The notes: generated by a model from the sequence alone, not told the origin. Shown: positions 50,207-62,092, counted from the stretch's first letter. The stretch is DNA of 64,000 bases from Tanypteryx hageni (GCA_028673005.1 CM054116.1:93950707-94014706); one strand, 5' to 3'. Program-made: numbers and translations.

Positions 50207-50869
50207 ACAATATTTGATTAAAACAATGCCTTAACTTTGCAATTTTAATAATATTATACTTTATCCAATGTAAGGCATTAATTCCACACATTGTTGTCAA
50301 ATTTGAAGTTGTAGCACATCTAGATGTGAAATAATATTGATTTAATTGTTTAAAATTTTAAAGTTTAATACGGTCGTAATAACACTTTGTTGGAGAGTTT
50401 CAAATGTTTGTTAGTTTCAATGCACTAAGCTCTACATAACTTTAAAATTTCACCTTCCTAGCTTGCCCCTAAGTACTTAAACATTTATCTATTAGTTTAA
50501 ACTTGAAGAATTTTTAACAGCCAAAGAAATTAAAATATAAAAATTTCTATAATTTTTTATTTCGTTGTTTTTTTTTACAAATTCTACCGGTAAAAAAATT
50601 TCAGCATCGTAGCACATTCGGAATTACATAAACCTCAAAAATATGTTTCAACAATTGCGAATTTTTATCGGTCGAATTTTTTAACTTTTCAAAATTTCCG
50701 TTTTTTCTATGTATAATTTGCTACAAAATGATTTAAAAAACTCGAACCTACACCTTTCCAAGATAAAAATTATTAAACCTTAATGTTCAAATGGGGTTTA
50801 AACAACCCCTAAAAATTAACAATTTTGAAATTTTCGATTTTTATAGTTGGTTAGGAGATAAATTCTATA

Positions 50870-51260
50870 ATCCTGCAAAATTTCAGCTTCCTAAAGCTAT
50901 TAGATTGGTCTACACACTGGAATAACTTTTTCCCATGCTAACTTATGGGAGATATTCCGGGGTATCTGGAGTCGAACTCAGCTCACTGTAAGCAAAAGTA
51001 ACATTAATTCCTAATAGATATTGCGGCCATCTAGCGAGACTGAAAATTTCAATTTTATAGCTTGCGGGCAAGTGCCCGAAATTAATTTACAAAAATGGCG
51101 CAATGCTTTTCTAATGGGAAAAACGCAACTTTCGGAATTTCTGGAGTCGAACCCATGTCATTTAGGTGCGAAGTCTCATTTTATCTGTAGGTTTCTCCAT
51201 CATTTCTACAAAAACTGAAACTTTCAGCTTTTGTAGTTTGGGCTGGACATTAGTCCTATA
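50870..51260. repeat. Tandem ~170 bp units, just over two copies
   Basis: TCTGGAGTCGAAC occurs at about 50965 and 51140, and 'GAAAATTTCA..TTT.TAGCTT'-like phrases at about 50877, 51045 and 51215, giving a 168-175 bp period. Divergent, non-coding, class unknown. Confidence 0.55.
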
Positions 51261-51302
51261 TGTTATACGTTCTCCTCTGTAAGAAACATCTATATATAAT
51301 GA

Positions 51303-51303
<1 letters not shown>

Positions 51304-51345
<42 letters not shown>
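51304..51345. repeat. (TG)n(TA)n microsatellite
   Basis: A short TG run followed by about 16 TA units, abutting the inverted repeat at 51340. Confidence 0.9.
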
Positions 51346-51347
<2 letters not shown>

Positions 51348-51527
51348 ATGTCAACAAGCTGAAGAAGGAGTAGTTCCGAAAGCTTTACGTTTGTGATGTT
51401 TCTGTGTTTTTGTGTTATTTTACGTGTGTCGCTTCGACATCCCCGGGGCCTCGCCAACCTGAAGTCGTCTGATTGGTGAGTGCTCACTGGGTTTCCTCAT
51501 CCCAACACCTTGTTGACATCCATATAT
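51340..51527. mobile_element. Inverted-repeat-bounded element with a CTGAAGA...GAAA core
   Basis: A 19-bp perfect inverted repeat (ATATATGGATGTCAACAAG at 51340-51358, complement at 51509-51527) encloses 150 bp. CTGAAGA ... TTCCGAAAG immediately follows the left arm. The arrangement resembles the terminal regions of Penelope-like elements and, loosely, a hammerhead ribozyme core. The enclosed DNA codes nothing. Dinucleotide TA tracts lie on both sides. Confidence 0.4.
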
Positions 51528-51556
51528 TCATTTTACCTTTCCTTTTCCGTAAGTTG

Positions 51557-51557
<1 letters not shown>

Positions 51558-51624
<67 letters not shown>
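51558..51624. repeat. (TA)n microsatellite, about 33 units
   Basis: Uninterrupted TA dinucleotides. The apparent Ile/Tyr-repeat ORFs here are artefacts. Confidence 0.95.
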
Positions 51625-51627
<3 letters not shown>

Positions 51628-51679
51628 TGTTTGGTCGACTGTGTACGCTTATAAAAGAAAAACGTTTATAAATCAGAGT

Positions 51680-52450
51680 TAACTGTAGTTTAGCGTATAT
51701 TTTAATGCCGCTGGACGATATGTAATTTTTTGGGTACATATGGCTAAATTAGTATTATTTGTGACATCAGGCTGTACGATTGGATGGATTTGAATAAAAA
51801 TAGCCATAGCCATTTTTGAGTAAAACAATTTTTATTACAAAATATCCAAGAATGAAGTACCTTTAATTGTTGCGCAATAGCGTTCTTCTCTTCAGTGTCT
51901 ATTATGAATGATATCCACAAATATGAGATATCATTCGATTTAGTTTAACCGTAACCTTTAGTAAGATTTTGAGTGAATCGCGGCGAAGGCGTGACGTCAT
52001 AGAGCTTTGGTAAGGTAGCTTAGCATAGATTTTAATGTCACTGGAAGCCATATAGTGATTTTTAGATATACGTATATATGGCTTATGTAATATTATTTGT
52101 GACATCAGGTTCTACGATTGGATTGATTTTAATCAAATTCTCTGGAACCATTTTTTGGGTAAATTCAATTTTTGTAAAAATCGCTAAGAATAAACTACCC
52201 TTTATTTTGGTGCAATATCATTTTCATGAAACGATGTGCAAAAGATGATATATTGCGTAACTACGAGATATCATTCGATTTTATGTACGCGTTTGGGCCC
52301 TAGAACCGTGAAGAGACAGACAGACTGACTGACAGACAGACAGATGGCATCGCAAAAACCACTTTTATGGACTCTGGGATACCTAAAACGTGTATTTCCA
52401 TCAAAATCTTGAAGTAGAATGTTTTCACGTTCCTTTACAATATTTTCTCT
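51680..52450 (-). repeat. Two tandem ~337 bp units ending in a TCTG tract and hairpin-like end
   Basis: TATTATTTGTGACATCAGG occurs at about 51751 and 52087, and GAGATATCATTCGATTT at about 51926 and 52264, a period of about 337 bp. At the right a CAGA/GACT-rich run (52315-52345) is followed by the minus-strand phrase GGAAATACACGTTTTAGGTA and TATAGAGAAAATATTGT, which resemble the start of the hairpin-ended family, so the two families look related. Confidence 0.65.
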
Positions 52451-52477
52451 ATATTTAGGGTCACGCCTACCCAGGTT

Positions 52478-52670
52478 GCAGTGGGTGCAATGCACCTGGG
52501 TGCCAACTTGACGTGGCAACTTCCCATTAAGGTATTTAATTCGAGTTGTGCATTCTGATTGGGAATATTTTCTCCTTGGTCAAAGTGAAAAGGAAAAGTG
52601 GGAGATACTAAAATGACACGAAATTTTCCATGCAAAATTTTTCCGATCCCTTGTGATATGCAGTCACATG
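52478..52670 (+). repeat. Unnamed dispersed repeat, copy 2
   Basis: Same-orientation copy of 43668-43880, lacking that copy's internal insertion. It abuts the end of the tandem-unit repeat on its left. Confidence 0.75.
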
Positions 52671-52689
52671 ACTCAAGGATGCTAGAACA

Positions 52690-55110
52690 TGTATCAGTGG
52701 CAACCGAAAATGGGTTCACCGTAGGAGTAGCCGGGTAGCAAGGAGCTCCAGCTAATGCGGCAATCCTTTCGTAAAGTATTATCAAGGCCTGCCCGAGGAG
52801 GCAAGCCAAGTGGTTGCTCGGGGCACCAAAGTATTGGGGGCACTAAATCAATCATCTATGTATATCTTACTTGCAAGTGAATACATTTTGGAAACAAATT
52901 TACATCACGGGATAGGCGAAAATGTACTATTTCCTTTTATTATCAATTATTTTACAGAGCAATGGATAAATGAGCAAGTTCTTCTAAAAATATCTATACA
53001 AACATTTTCGGACGGGAGCACTTTCTCATCCGGGGCATCAAACTACCTTGATCCACCCCTGCGTACCATCGACCTTTACCATAAATCTTTTCGCTGGAAG
53101 AATACCAGATGTCTACCATTTTTTAAATTCTTCCTCTTACTGAGTATTGGAAATACCAAATCTGTTTTAAATTTAAATATAGGTTGAATACACAGCTAAA
53201 TCTGTCATAATTGTAACATCTTAACAATTTTAACTATTAACCCTATTGAATGTTCACTCATTTTTGAAGAGTGAGTTTACAGTAATGTACTCCTGTATTC
53301 AGTCCTATCGAGTCCACATAAATTTATTGATTTATATACACAAGATAACTTTTGAATATGAAAGGATTCATTTATTTAGAAGAACGAGGATCGGCAGATT
53401 GGCAGGGCGATCATTTTGTCGTAAGCCCGGTGCCAGTGTTTTTGTATTTTCACAATTCTTTATTTGTTAATTATATCCTTATAGAAGATAATCTATACTA
53501 GTTTTACTAGTGAAAATTATTCTTATCAACAAATTTCCAAATAAGTGTGTGTATATATAGGGTTATGTTTGGTTTCTCACTTATTTGTACATCATATAGA
53601 TCTGTGATGGTTTGCTAATAATACTCAGAAACTTATAAAAGTTCGAGAGGTTGGTCGAAAATATCTTTAAGGGTGGATTGCTAAATAAGATTTGATATAT
53701 GTTTTGGTATGTATTATTAAAAGGTGGGGAAAGAGTAAAGTGTTTTGGTAGGAGCGCAAATTTGAGGATTGTTCTAAACAGTTTAAAAAAATACTTTGAT
53801 AAAATTCAATAAATAAAATAAAATGTGATGAATGTTTAAGTTCTATTCAACAACTAGAAAATTAATCAAGATCTTTTATGACCAAAAACAAAATAAAGTA
53901 CAATTTCTATGAATGGGTATATTTGAAATATGATCGAAAAACCGATAAAATCTAGTAAATGGAATTTTTCATATATAATGCAAATCATTAGTTTTATTTT
54001 TTTGTCTTATTAACCATCTTAGTCTTACAATTTTTTGTTTTATAGCTACATTTATATTAATTTATTTATACATTTATCTATACTATTCTTTATTAAAATA
54101 ATCATTTTATTTTATTATTAAACTAGAGTTTTAGTAATGTCAAACACCGAAACACAAAATTAATATAACATGATATTCCATGAATTTTGCCGTATGCCAT
54201 ATTTCAGTGATCATACGTAGATGTACCGAATTAAAATTCCATAACAATTTCTCCAAATAACAATTGAATTATTGACATCTACTTCTTCATTGGATTTTTA
54301 AATATCTTAAAATGAAAATATGAAGTCGAGACATCTATGTAAGAATGCATAAATAATTGAAGTTTTGTTTTCTTATAGTTGAAATAAATATCACATCTAA
54401 TTAGGCATGTAAATTGACAAAATAACCCAAAAATATTGGAATTTTTTATTGTTCATTAAGGTAACAGGAGTATTGACTTTTAATCAAATGTGCGGTGAAT
54501 TTTATAAGTTTTTTCAAGCAGATATTATATTATATGTTTATCTTTATATTTATGCAACGAATTATTTCAATCAGTTTGTTCTGGGATACATCTACAGAAA
54601 TCCATCAGCTTGTCTGCTCTATCGATGAAAAAAGTCATATTTGGTCATATCACAAAACTTTGCTAGCAGGAGGGCGCCAAAGAGATATCTTGCACCCGGG
54701 CGCCAGACACCCTAGGCGTGGCCCTGATAACCTCTACCTCAAATTAATCATTTTATCATTATTCTAAAAGTAATTCAAATACTAAAAATCTTTCCCTAGG
54801 AATATTAGAGCTTACAGTAATACATTTTAATTTCTCTGCTATTAGAAAGTTTCCCCTGGCTACAGCATGTCTAAATTTTCATGTCATTTCTAATAAATTG
54901 TGAATAGTGCTGTATGAATGGTTACTAAAAGTCACATGAGAAAAGGTACAGCTGAAAGTGGAAGTTTAGGCATGCATAATTAAACATAGTTAAACATACA
55001 TCTTGTGGCCTGAAATAAAACTGCTGCCGCTGCAGATCAAGAAAGTTAAAAATCATACAATAATGATGATAATAATATTATTATAAATTCATATAATGTA
55101 TCATTATACT
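52690..55110. other. AT-rich DNA with isolated hAT-like ends
   Basis: CAGGGCGAT at 53403 and ...GGCGTGGCCCTG ending at 54726 look like hAT ends, but flanking 8-mers do not match. No gene recognised. Confidence 0.4.
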
Positions 55111-55113
55111 TTG

Positions 55114-55330
55114 TTTTTACTTTCTCAAATATCAAGTATATTGAGAAAATATTGTGACTGTGAAAAAAATTTGATGAATATGTACGTTTTAGGTGCCCAT
55201 GTGTCTGATAGTGTTCTTTCTTGGCAATTAAAACTCTTTTATCTGTGTGCTGTTCAAGTGGCTAAACAGATTCATAGAATCTGGAGAAATCTCATTAGCA
55301 TAGGATATCACCCAGAATAGAAATCTTGTT
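55114..55330 (+). repeat. Hairpin-ended repeat family, degraded 5' fragment
   Basis: TTTACTTTCTC, an interrupted AAGTATA/GAGAAAATATTGT, then GTGAAAAAAATTTGATGA follow the start of the copies at 35337 and 57364. The rest has diverged. Confidence 0.45.
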
Positions 55331-57283
55331 GAGATGAACGATATTATGCAATAATGGAGGAGATTTTATTCTAGTGAATTTTAACTGTATTTCAGTTTAC
55401 TCAAAAATGGCTCAAGGATATTGTTTGAAACGCATACATATATAGCGGGCTTGATGTCATTAACAACAGTACATATGCCATTTGTATCAAAACATGAGAT
55501 TATAATATATTGAGTTTTATGCTCAGCTACCATAAGGCTGTCCTTTTTAATAATCTATGACATTATTGTGTGGACTAAAAGCATACAGATGTGGGAATAG
55601 TTGTGTAATGTATGTTCCTCTTATCTTTTGCATGCTGCATATGCTTGGTTCTCTGATATCTTAGCATCTGGAGCAAGCCTATTGAAAAGGCATCAAAATT
55701 GTATAATTTGAAATGTTTAACAGTTATAAGCAAAAATATAGATTCGAAATTTCTTTTAGAAAGGAGAAAAATTTTATGTACCAAGTTTCACTTGAATATT
55801 CACCAAATGTCTTTCCTAATCATTGTATAAATTTATTTCACTATTTCCACTACAAAATATATTTCATTTCTCTGTTCCACCTGCAATACCTTTAAGCCAG
55901 TTGCTTTTAGATTGGGATGAAAAACATGCACAACTAGGGAATTTTCACAATGTGAAATGTTTATAAAAACATTCCCTAGGATGATGTCTAATAAATATCA
56001 AAAAGGAAAGCTTTACCAACATTATTCACAAAGTAGAAAATAGATTATTTGTTACAAGGCCAAGTTTGTAATTTTTAAATTACTGGCTGACTCTGCATCC
56101 TCATAAATAATGTTAAGCCATGAAGGTTGTATGCTAAAAGATAAATAACATAGTCCAAACAAGATGATCCAAACAGAACTTATGATGCCAACTTTCCATT
56201 TAATCATTTATTTAATACTTATATTGGCTTTAATAGCTTTAAAATCATCGCAGATATGTAGCTCTTTGTGTTCCCAAATTTCATAATTTAGCATTATAAA
56301 ATACTACAAATACATATAAATGGAATATTAAATTGAACACGAGTATTTGTGTGGCAAAAATAATGCATATACGTATTAGAATATACTTAATGGGTCCAAC
56401 AATAGTTGTTGCAATGGCAACACTCGTATTGAGTGATAACAGGGCATATCCATAGGAGGGTTTTAACCCCCCCCCCCCCCCTCCACCCCTCATGAACATC
56501 GTATATTTAGAATATCCTCTGGAAAAGGTATTGATGCCCCAAGATAATTGCAAATGTCGGAACGAGTAAATAAAATTCATTAGTGTTTTACTTGGCATCC
56601 TACAAGTTAACTTTCTTTAAAAGATAAGTTATGCGATCAGGGATTCCAAAACTGAAGCAGTCTTGTGAGAAAGGGACCCATGTGCATGGCACTCCTGTAG
56701 ATGGAGAGGTAGGGTGACCGGAGGAGTGCCTTTCTTGGGCTAAGTGGTCGATTCTATTTGGGCTTTTTTCGGACCTTAAATGTGACCCATGTTATTATTT
56801 GCTGAATGTAAACACCTTAGCTCTGCTTGTTGTTTCTCTCTTTATTAATACCTAGCTCTTCATCTTATTTTCCATAAAGGCTTAGGAGAGAAAGAAATGC
56901 AATGTGGGTTGGAGGGAAAGGCATTTAGTGGGGAAAAAATGCTTGACACTTCAGTGTCTTCTCACAAAAGAAATTTTGTGCTGTGAGGATGAGCCGAGAT
57001 AAACGAAGAATTTATTAAAACCACTCCATAAACACAGAACATGAATCAACCTAAGCGAAACATTTGAGTTCATTAAGCATCTGCTGCCCGGCTAGTAAAT
57101 CAAAGCGCACATATGTTATTTTTGGCTAATCAACCTCTTGGATTATAGAAAATAGAAGCGCAAAAACTAAACATCAAATACAGAGAACTTGGAATAAGCT
57201 GTAGGTCTCACATGTTCTGATGCTGCATGTACCCTCACTCCATATAATTCTCAGTCACTTTTCGTCAGTCATTCATTGTTAGT

Positions 57284-57285
<2 letters not shown>
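55330..57285. other. AT-rich intergenic DNA, nothing recognised
   Basis: A 9-bp inverted repeat CTAGGGAAT (55934-55942 and 55971-55979) and a run of 15 C at 56467-56481 are the only distinct features. No gene found. Confidence 0.5.

Positions 57286-57336
<51 letters not shown>
57286..57336. repeat. (TA)n microsatellite
   Basis: About 25 TA units, ending 28 bp before a hairpin-ended repeat copy. Confidence 0.95.
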
Positions 57337-57339
<3 letters not shown>

Positions 57340-57363
57340 GGAAAAGGAAAGGTAGTGATTTTT

Positions 57364-58052
57364 ACTTTCTCCATATACCTAGTATTGGGGAAAGTATTGT
57401 ATTCATGAAAAAAATTGACAGATTTCAACGGAAATACACGTTTTGAGGTCCCCTGAACATTTTGATCATTTTCTCGATGATGTCTGTGTATGTATATGTG
57501 GTAACTTTTTTGTGGGTGCTCTAACTCAAAAACTATTAATCAGGTCAACACGAAATTTCATATTTTTATAAAGGCCAGAAGAACTGTTTTTGATAAAAAT
57601 CAGTCAACCGGAAGTGGGTGTTTACTCTTGTCACATCCTATTTTGAAATATTTGCTTTAATATTTGATAAATGTAAAAAGTGTAATGGAGTAAAAGTTAT
57701 AAAAAATTTAATTTTCTACAATCTTTGTTTGAAACATTTTTCCATATAATGCATTGTTTAAGAGATATCTTATATTTTTAGCTGCCACCACCACGCCACC
57801 TACCGACAACTATTGTTAACAATTGACGCTTAGTTACATCTTAGTAATGCTCCTTTTTCTTTTGTTAATAGTTGGAGCTTTGTGGCTATATCCAATATCA
57901 GAAGGCTATGGTTTGAGTTTATTTCTATTCTTTGTAAAGTCTAAAATTTTCTCGCAGTTTCTTAAAATATTTATTATTATGTAACCTATTTGGAATTTTT
58001 AGAAATATTTCAGATATGGAGAAAGTCATGTGGTGGCTACATTGTATTTTTT
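57364..58052 (+). repeat. Hairpin-ended repeat family, copy 2
   Basis: Same order of blocks as 35337-35968 (hairpin start, GGAAATACACGTTTTGAGGT, GTGGGTGTTTACTCTTGTCA, GCTGCCACCACCACGCCACC) plus about 150 bp more at the 3' end, terminating in GGAGAAAGTCATGTGGTGGC. That 3' part is found in reverse at 61292-61460. Confidence 0.85.
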
Positions 58053-58059
58053 TACATTG

Positions 58060-58489
58060 TGATAGAAAGAATAGTATGGATTCTTCAAATTTAACTAAGA
58101 ATGTATCAATATTCTCCAATGGTGATTGGTATGTGGCTAAGAGGAAAATATAGTCTTTACCAATTAAATATTTAGCAGCTGCACTTTCATTGCACTTTTC
58201 AGCATTAACAGGCACAAACTTGCATACGATGTTTAGAGAATATGGCAACTCCACCATTTTTTGACAAACTCCTACAGAAATAGGAAACAAGACAGTAACC
58301 ATTTAAACTAATAGTTTTCATTTTTTCTTCACAAAGCCAATGTTCACTTAGAACTACAATATCTACAGGAAGGGTTGTGAAAAGTACTTCAAGATCATGA
58401 GCCTTATTTCTGATGCACTGAATATTAAGGTGGAATATTCTACAAGCAACATCACATAGTTCATGTTCACTGAAAACATCAGCCAACAA
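58060..58489 (-). pseudogene. Non-LTR retrotransposon endonuclease fragment, frameshifted
   Basis: The minus strand reads FHLNIQCIRNKAHDLEVLF, then IVVLSEHWL, then NGGVAIF, the order of the N-terminal apurinic-like endonuclease of LINEs (N.. at the start, 'vlsEtwl', 'GGvaif'). Near 58225 the frame shifts, and IFLLATYQSPLENIDTFL in the next frame matches the following 'Yrspsg' block. It is truncated at the hairpin-ended repeat. No RT domain follows. Confidence 0.8.
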
Positions 58490-58725
58490 AGTTATGACAT
58501 TAGTACTAGAATGACTAGACTCTAGTCATTTTACTCTAGGTTTTAGAATGTCTGATTGCAAGTGGGTTGCTGGTTTCATTAAGCTATCATTACTTATAAC
58601 AGATGATTAATGCTTTGCAGGGGAATTTTCATTGCTTTCCAATTCAGTTATGGTATTTGAATTATTCTGAACTAAATTGATTGATTCCACATGGGAATCT
58701 TTCGGTAATGCACCCACGCTACTTG

Positions 58726-58962
58726 CATATACACTGGTTTAGGGGAAATTACTCCATGCCAGGGGCTGAACACTCATGCAATCTCACAGACTCTCTGGGT
58801 TTAGGGGAAACTAAAGGAAGTACACATGTTGATTGATTGCTTGTGCGTGTGTGAGAAAAAGGGTCCCTGGCATGGATTAGTTTCCCTGAAACCCAGAGAG
58901 TGAGTGAGATTGTGTGAAAGGATCCCTCGCATGGAGTAATTTCCCCTTAACCTGTGCATATG
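58726..58962. mobile_element. Foldback element (arms about 86 bp, loop about 64 bp)
   Basis: The left arm 58726-58813 and right arm 58878-58962 are inverted copies at roughly 80-85% identity, both containing GGGGAAATTACTCCATG and CTCTCTGGGTTT. The loop side carries a further partial copy (CCCTGGCATGGATTAGTTTC). No coding sequence. It would form a long imperfect hairpin RNA if transcribed. Confidence 0.8.
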
Positions 58963-59798
58963 TGAGTACTTTCTTTTATTATTTTTATGGTTATTAGGTT
59001 TCCCCATTTTCATTAGTTGTAATTAACCATAGGGCTCTGATATTACTTTTTCTTCAAATTATTTATTTTATATTTTACATCTTCATTCTGTCCTAGCCAA
59101 TAGAGCTTTATATCAGTAATTTATAATTATGAAAGGTAAAGTGATTTCACATTAATTCCTACATGAAATGGGATTGATTTTAGGTCATATCTTGATGTTT
59201 GTGAAATCGAAATAAATAATGATTAATGATATATAAAAGAAAAATATCCCAAAAATTCTGTAAAATGTGGTTTATAAGACAATTATTGAAAGAATAATTT
59301 GTCATTATCTGCACATATATCATAAAATATTGCTGTACAAGAATTTAATTCTTTACTTTCAATGCATTATAGATTTTTTGAGCTGGCACAATTTCATTGT
59401 TTTGAGTTCTAAGACTGATAAATGTTATGTGGATAATCTACTTCTTTGGTAAATTTGTACTCAGGAGAAATAGTTATGTTATACATATTTCATTCATTAT
59501 TCACCAGCATGAGTTTTTGTGGTTGTTATGTTGAATGTATACATCCTACAGAGGTTTTAATTGCTTAAAATGCTTAGATTTTAGTCCAGTGCTTCTCTCC
59601 TATAAGGGAGGATTTGGTCCTGCCACCCATCCATCTTTGTGTGACATTAATTTGCACAGATAGGACTGATAATAGTATCTGCTTATAATGTTTTGAAATT
59701 TTTTTACTACAACAGACTTTAAACATTTTAAAATTTGATGAATTATATTATATGTATATATTATAATTCATTATAAGTATAATATAATTTGAAAAGTC
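58963..59798. other. AT-rich DNA, nothing recognised
   Basis: Only an AT-rich imperfect palindrome near 59738-59770 stands out. Confidence 0.5.
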
Positions 59799-59936
59799 CA
59801 GTGATCGGAAACCAGTCATGCCAGAAACATGCTTAAAACAGGTCATACAGGCTGTCACTGTGTGGCTCAAGTATTTTGGAATGAGACAAAAAGCAAAAAA
59901 ATTGGCTCTTTTACTTTTAAAGGTTGCCGACTCCTG
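59799..59936. mobile_element. Short hAT-like MITE, 138 bp
   Basis: The left end is CAGTGATCGGAAACC; the right end as reverse complement is CAGGAGTCGGCAACC, 12 of 15 identical and of the common CAGGGGTCGGCAACC type. Flanks GAAAAGTC and ATATAGTC match only 5 of 8, so the duplication is weak or decayed. Confidence 0.5.
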
Positions 59937-60559
59937 ATATAGTCAGTGCGGTCTTTGTGATATTCCTGAAAATCTTTTAGACCCAACATTCGGGAACTGC
60001 TGATTTAATCTTTTGAGTCACCAATTATATTCTTTTGGCTAAATAAAGTTTTGCATATTAATGTTATAAAAACTTTAAATGGATTATTTTACAGGTATCT
60101 CACCAACCAGGAAATCAGGAATTTATTAAAAAATAATTGAGCTCACATAGGTGGAATCTGTGGCAATTAAACTGGAGGGTAACAATTTCAGTTGGTAAGT
60201 TATAGTGGTTATTCACTGATTTTTGTGCATAATCTTTTATGGCAATAGCTTCTATGTTTTCTAGTGAAGAGTTTAAAGCCTGAATGAGCAATATCACAGT
60301 GATTGTTTCAGAATGAGCATAGCATTACTTTTGTTTTTGTCTTGTTGGGTAATAGGATGATGAACTCTAAAAATTACATTAGGTTCCATCAAAGTTCTTT
60401 CAAACCAATAATTGTTAGATGGACATTTATTTATCCTTCATTCCATTTCCTAATATTTTATTTATTATCCTACATCTCTATCAATGAGAAATGGGAGTTG
60501 TTTAAAACTACTCAGGGTGATTTCTGTTGGCAATTTCTATGATAGACACCAACTAAATC

Positions 60560-60976
60560 TATATGGAAGCTTGTGAAAATGTTCAGGGAGACTGGAAATG
60601 TGAATGTTGTGAGTCGTGTTCACTCTTCGACTATTCTGAAGATTGTTTAGCATAGGTTAGTGAGAGCCACCAGATTTGTCGCCGTTAGACTTCTTTCTGT
60701 GGGATTTCATCAAAGACAATGCCTACAACAGCAATCAACTCAATCTGGATGAATTGAAAACCAACATATCCCATATCATTTCCAACATCACACACATGCT
60801 TCATCGTACTCAGTTATGTATGCAACATGCTGGTGGCCACTTTCAACGTTATTTGTAACAATGAAAGTAATGTCAGACAATAAAGGTCATTATTTCTAAA
60901 TTTCATGTCTCTAGCACTCTCTTACTCGAAGTTATTAAAATTTTCATCGGTTCTCATTTAAAATGATCACCCTGTA
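60560..60976 (+). pseudogene. Internally deleted Tc1/mariner-type transposase element
   Basis: SIWKLVKMFRETGNV near 60560-60602 resembles the N-terminal helix-turn-helix of Tc1/mariner-superfamily transposases. After about 70 bp the C-terminal end follows: SPLDFFLWDFIKDNAY, LNLDELKTNI and MQHAGGHFQRYL with a stop at 60858. The catalytic middle is missing. The element end is CACCCTGTA at 60968-60976, a typical terminal repeat (TACAGGGTG). No 5' terminal repeat was found. Confidence 0.75.
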
Positions 60977-61291
60977 TTTCCATTTAATGGCTGATATTTG
61001 TGGAAAGGTTTATAATTCCTACATCAGGATTGAGGACAATTGACAATGATAGGACACCTGTGCATGACTTATGCTAGAAACAACCATTCTTCACACAGCC
61101 TTTCACTCTTCCTCTTCATCTAAAGTGACCAGATTTCACATCAGCCAAACAGGGACAAACTCTGTTTGCCTCTGGAGTGTAGGCAATTACGGCGGCCCAC
61201 TATAGTTCAGCTGCTAATTCCGATACATTGAGACGCTGCACACCGTCTTATGGAGGAAAATCCGTATAAATTAAGGGGTCTAAAAATACAA
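60977..61291. other. Short unassigned stretch
   Basis: No gene or repeat recognised between the mariner end and the reversed hairpin-repeat copy. Confidence 0.5.
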
Positions 61292-61987
61292 AAAATCTGA
61301 TGTGGCCACCACACGACTTTCTCCGTACCTGTAATGTTACTAAAAATTCCAAATAGGTTAAATGATAATAAATATTTTAAGGAACTGTGAGAAAAATTCA
61401 AAGACATTACAAAGAACTGAAATAAACTCAAACCGTAGCCTTCTGATATGTAGCCACGATATTCCAACAATTAGGAAAATAAAAAGAAGTGTTACTAATA
61501 CGTAAGCATAAAGTGTTTATATTAGTCGCCGGTAGGTGGTGTGGCGGCAGCTAAATAAATATTTTTAAAAATATCTCTTAAACGATGCATTGTGTGGGAA
61601 AATGTTTCAAACAAAGGTCGTAGAAAATTAAATTTCCTACAACTTTTATTCCAAGAAGTTTTTACATATCAAATATTAAAGCAAATATTTCAAAATAACG
61701 TTTAAGTGACAAGAGTAAACACCCACTTCTGTTTAACCGATTTTTACCAAAAACTAATCAACTTTTGCGACTTTTATAAAAATGTTAAATATAAAATTTC
61801 GCGTTGACCTGATTAATAGTTTTTGTGTTTGAGCACCCACATAATAACTATCACATACACCCAGACATAATCTAGAAAATGGTCAAAATGTGTTCAGGGG
61901 ACCTCAAAACGTGTATTGCCGTTGAAATCTCGAAATCGATTTTTTTTCATGAAAACAATACCCCTATACTACGTATGGAAAAAGTAA
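61292..61987 (-). repeat. Hairpin-ended repeat family, copy 3 (reverse)
   Basis: Reverse complement of 57364-58052, running from CTGATGTGGCCACCACACGA through the CAGCTAAA/GGTGGTG block and the internal palindrome (GTAGAAAATTAAATTTCCTAC near 61619) to TACGTATGGAAAAAGTA. With copy 2 it forms an inverted pair about 3.2 kb apart. Confidence 0.85.
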
Positions 61988-62075
61988 TAAAAAGGAGCGT
62001 TAATAAGACGTAAGCGTCAAGTGTTTACAATAGTCGCCGATAGGTGGTGTCGTAGTGGCAGCTAAAACCAACGTT
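61988..62075 (-). repeat. Hairpin-ended repeat family, partial tandem copy
   Basis: AAGGAGCGTTAATAAGACGT through GGTGGTGTCGTAGTGGCAGC repeats part of copy 3 in the same orientation, directly adjoining its end. Confidence 0.7.
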
Positions 62076-62092
62076 TATTCCAATACTTTTTA

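Noticed and set aside
51473..51682. Open frames of repeated Ile-Tyr
   Set aside because: Translation of the (TA)n microsatellite.
53403..54726. hAT element between CAGGGCGATC and ...GGCGTGGCCCTG
   Set aside because: The ends look hAT-like, but flanking 8-mers (CAGATTGG and ATAACCTC) do not match and subterminal similarity is short; an alternative left end at 52783 fails the same test.
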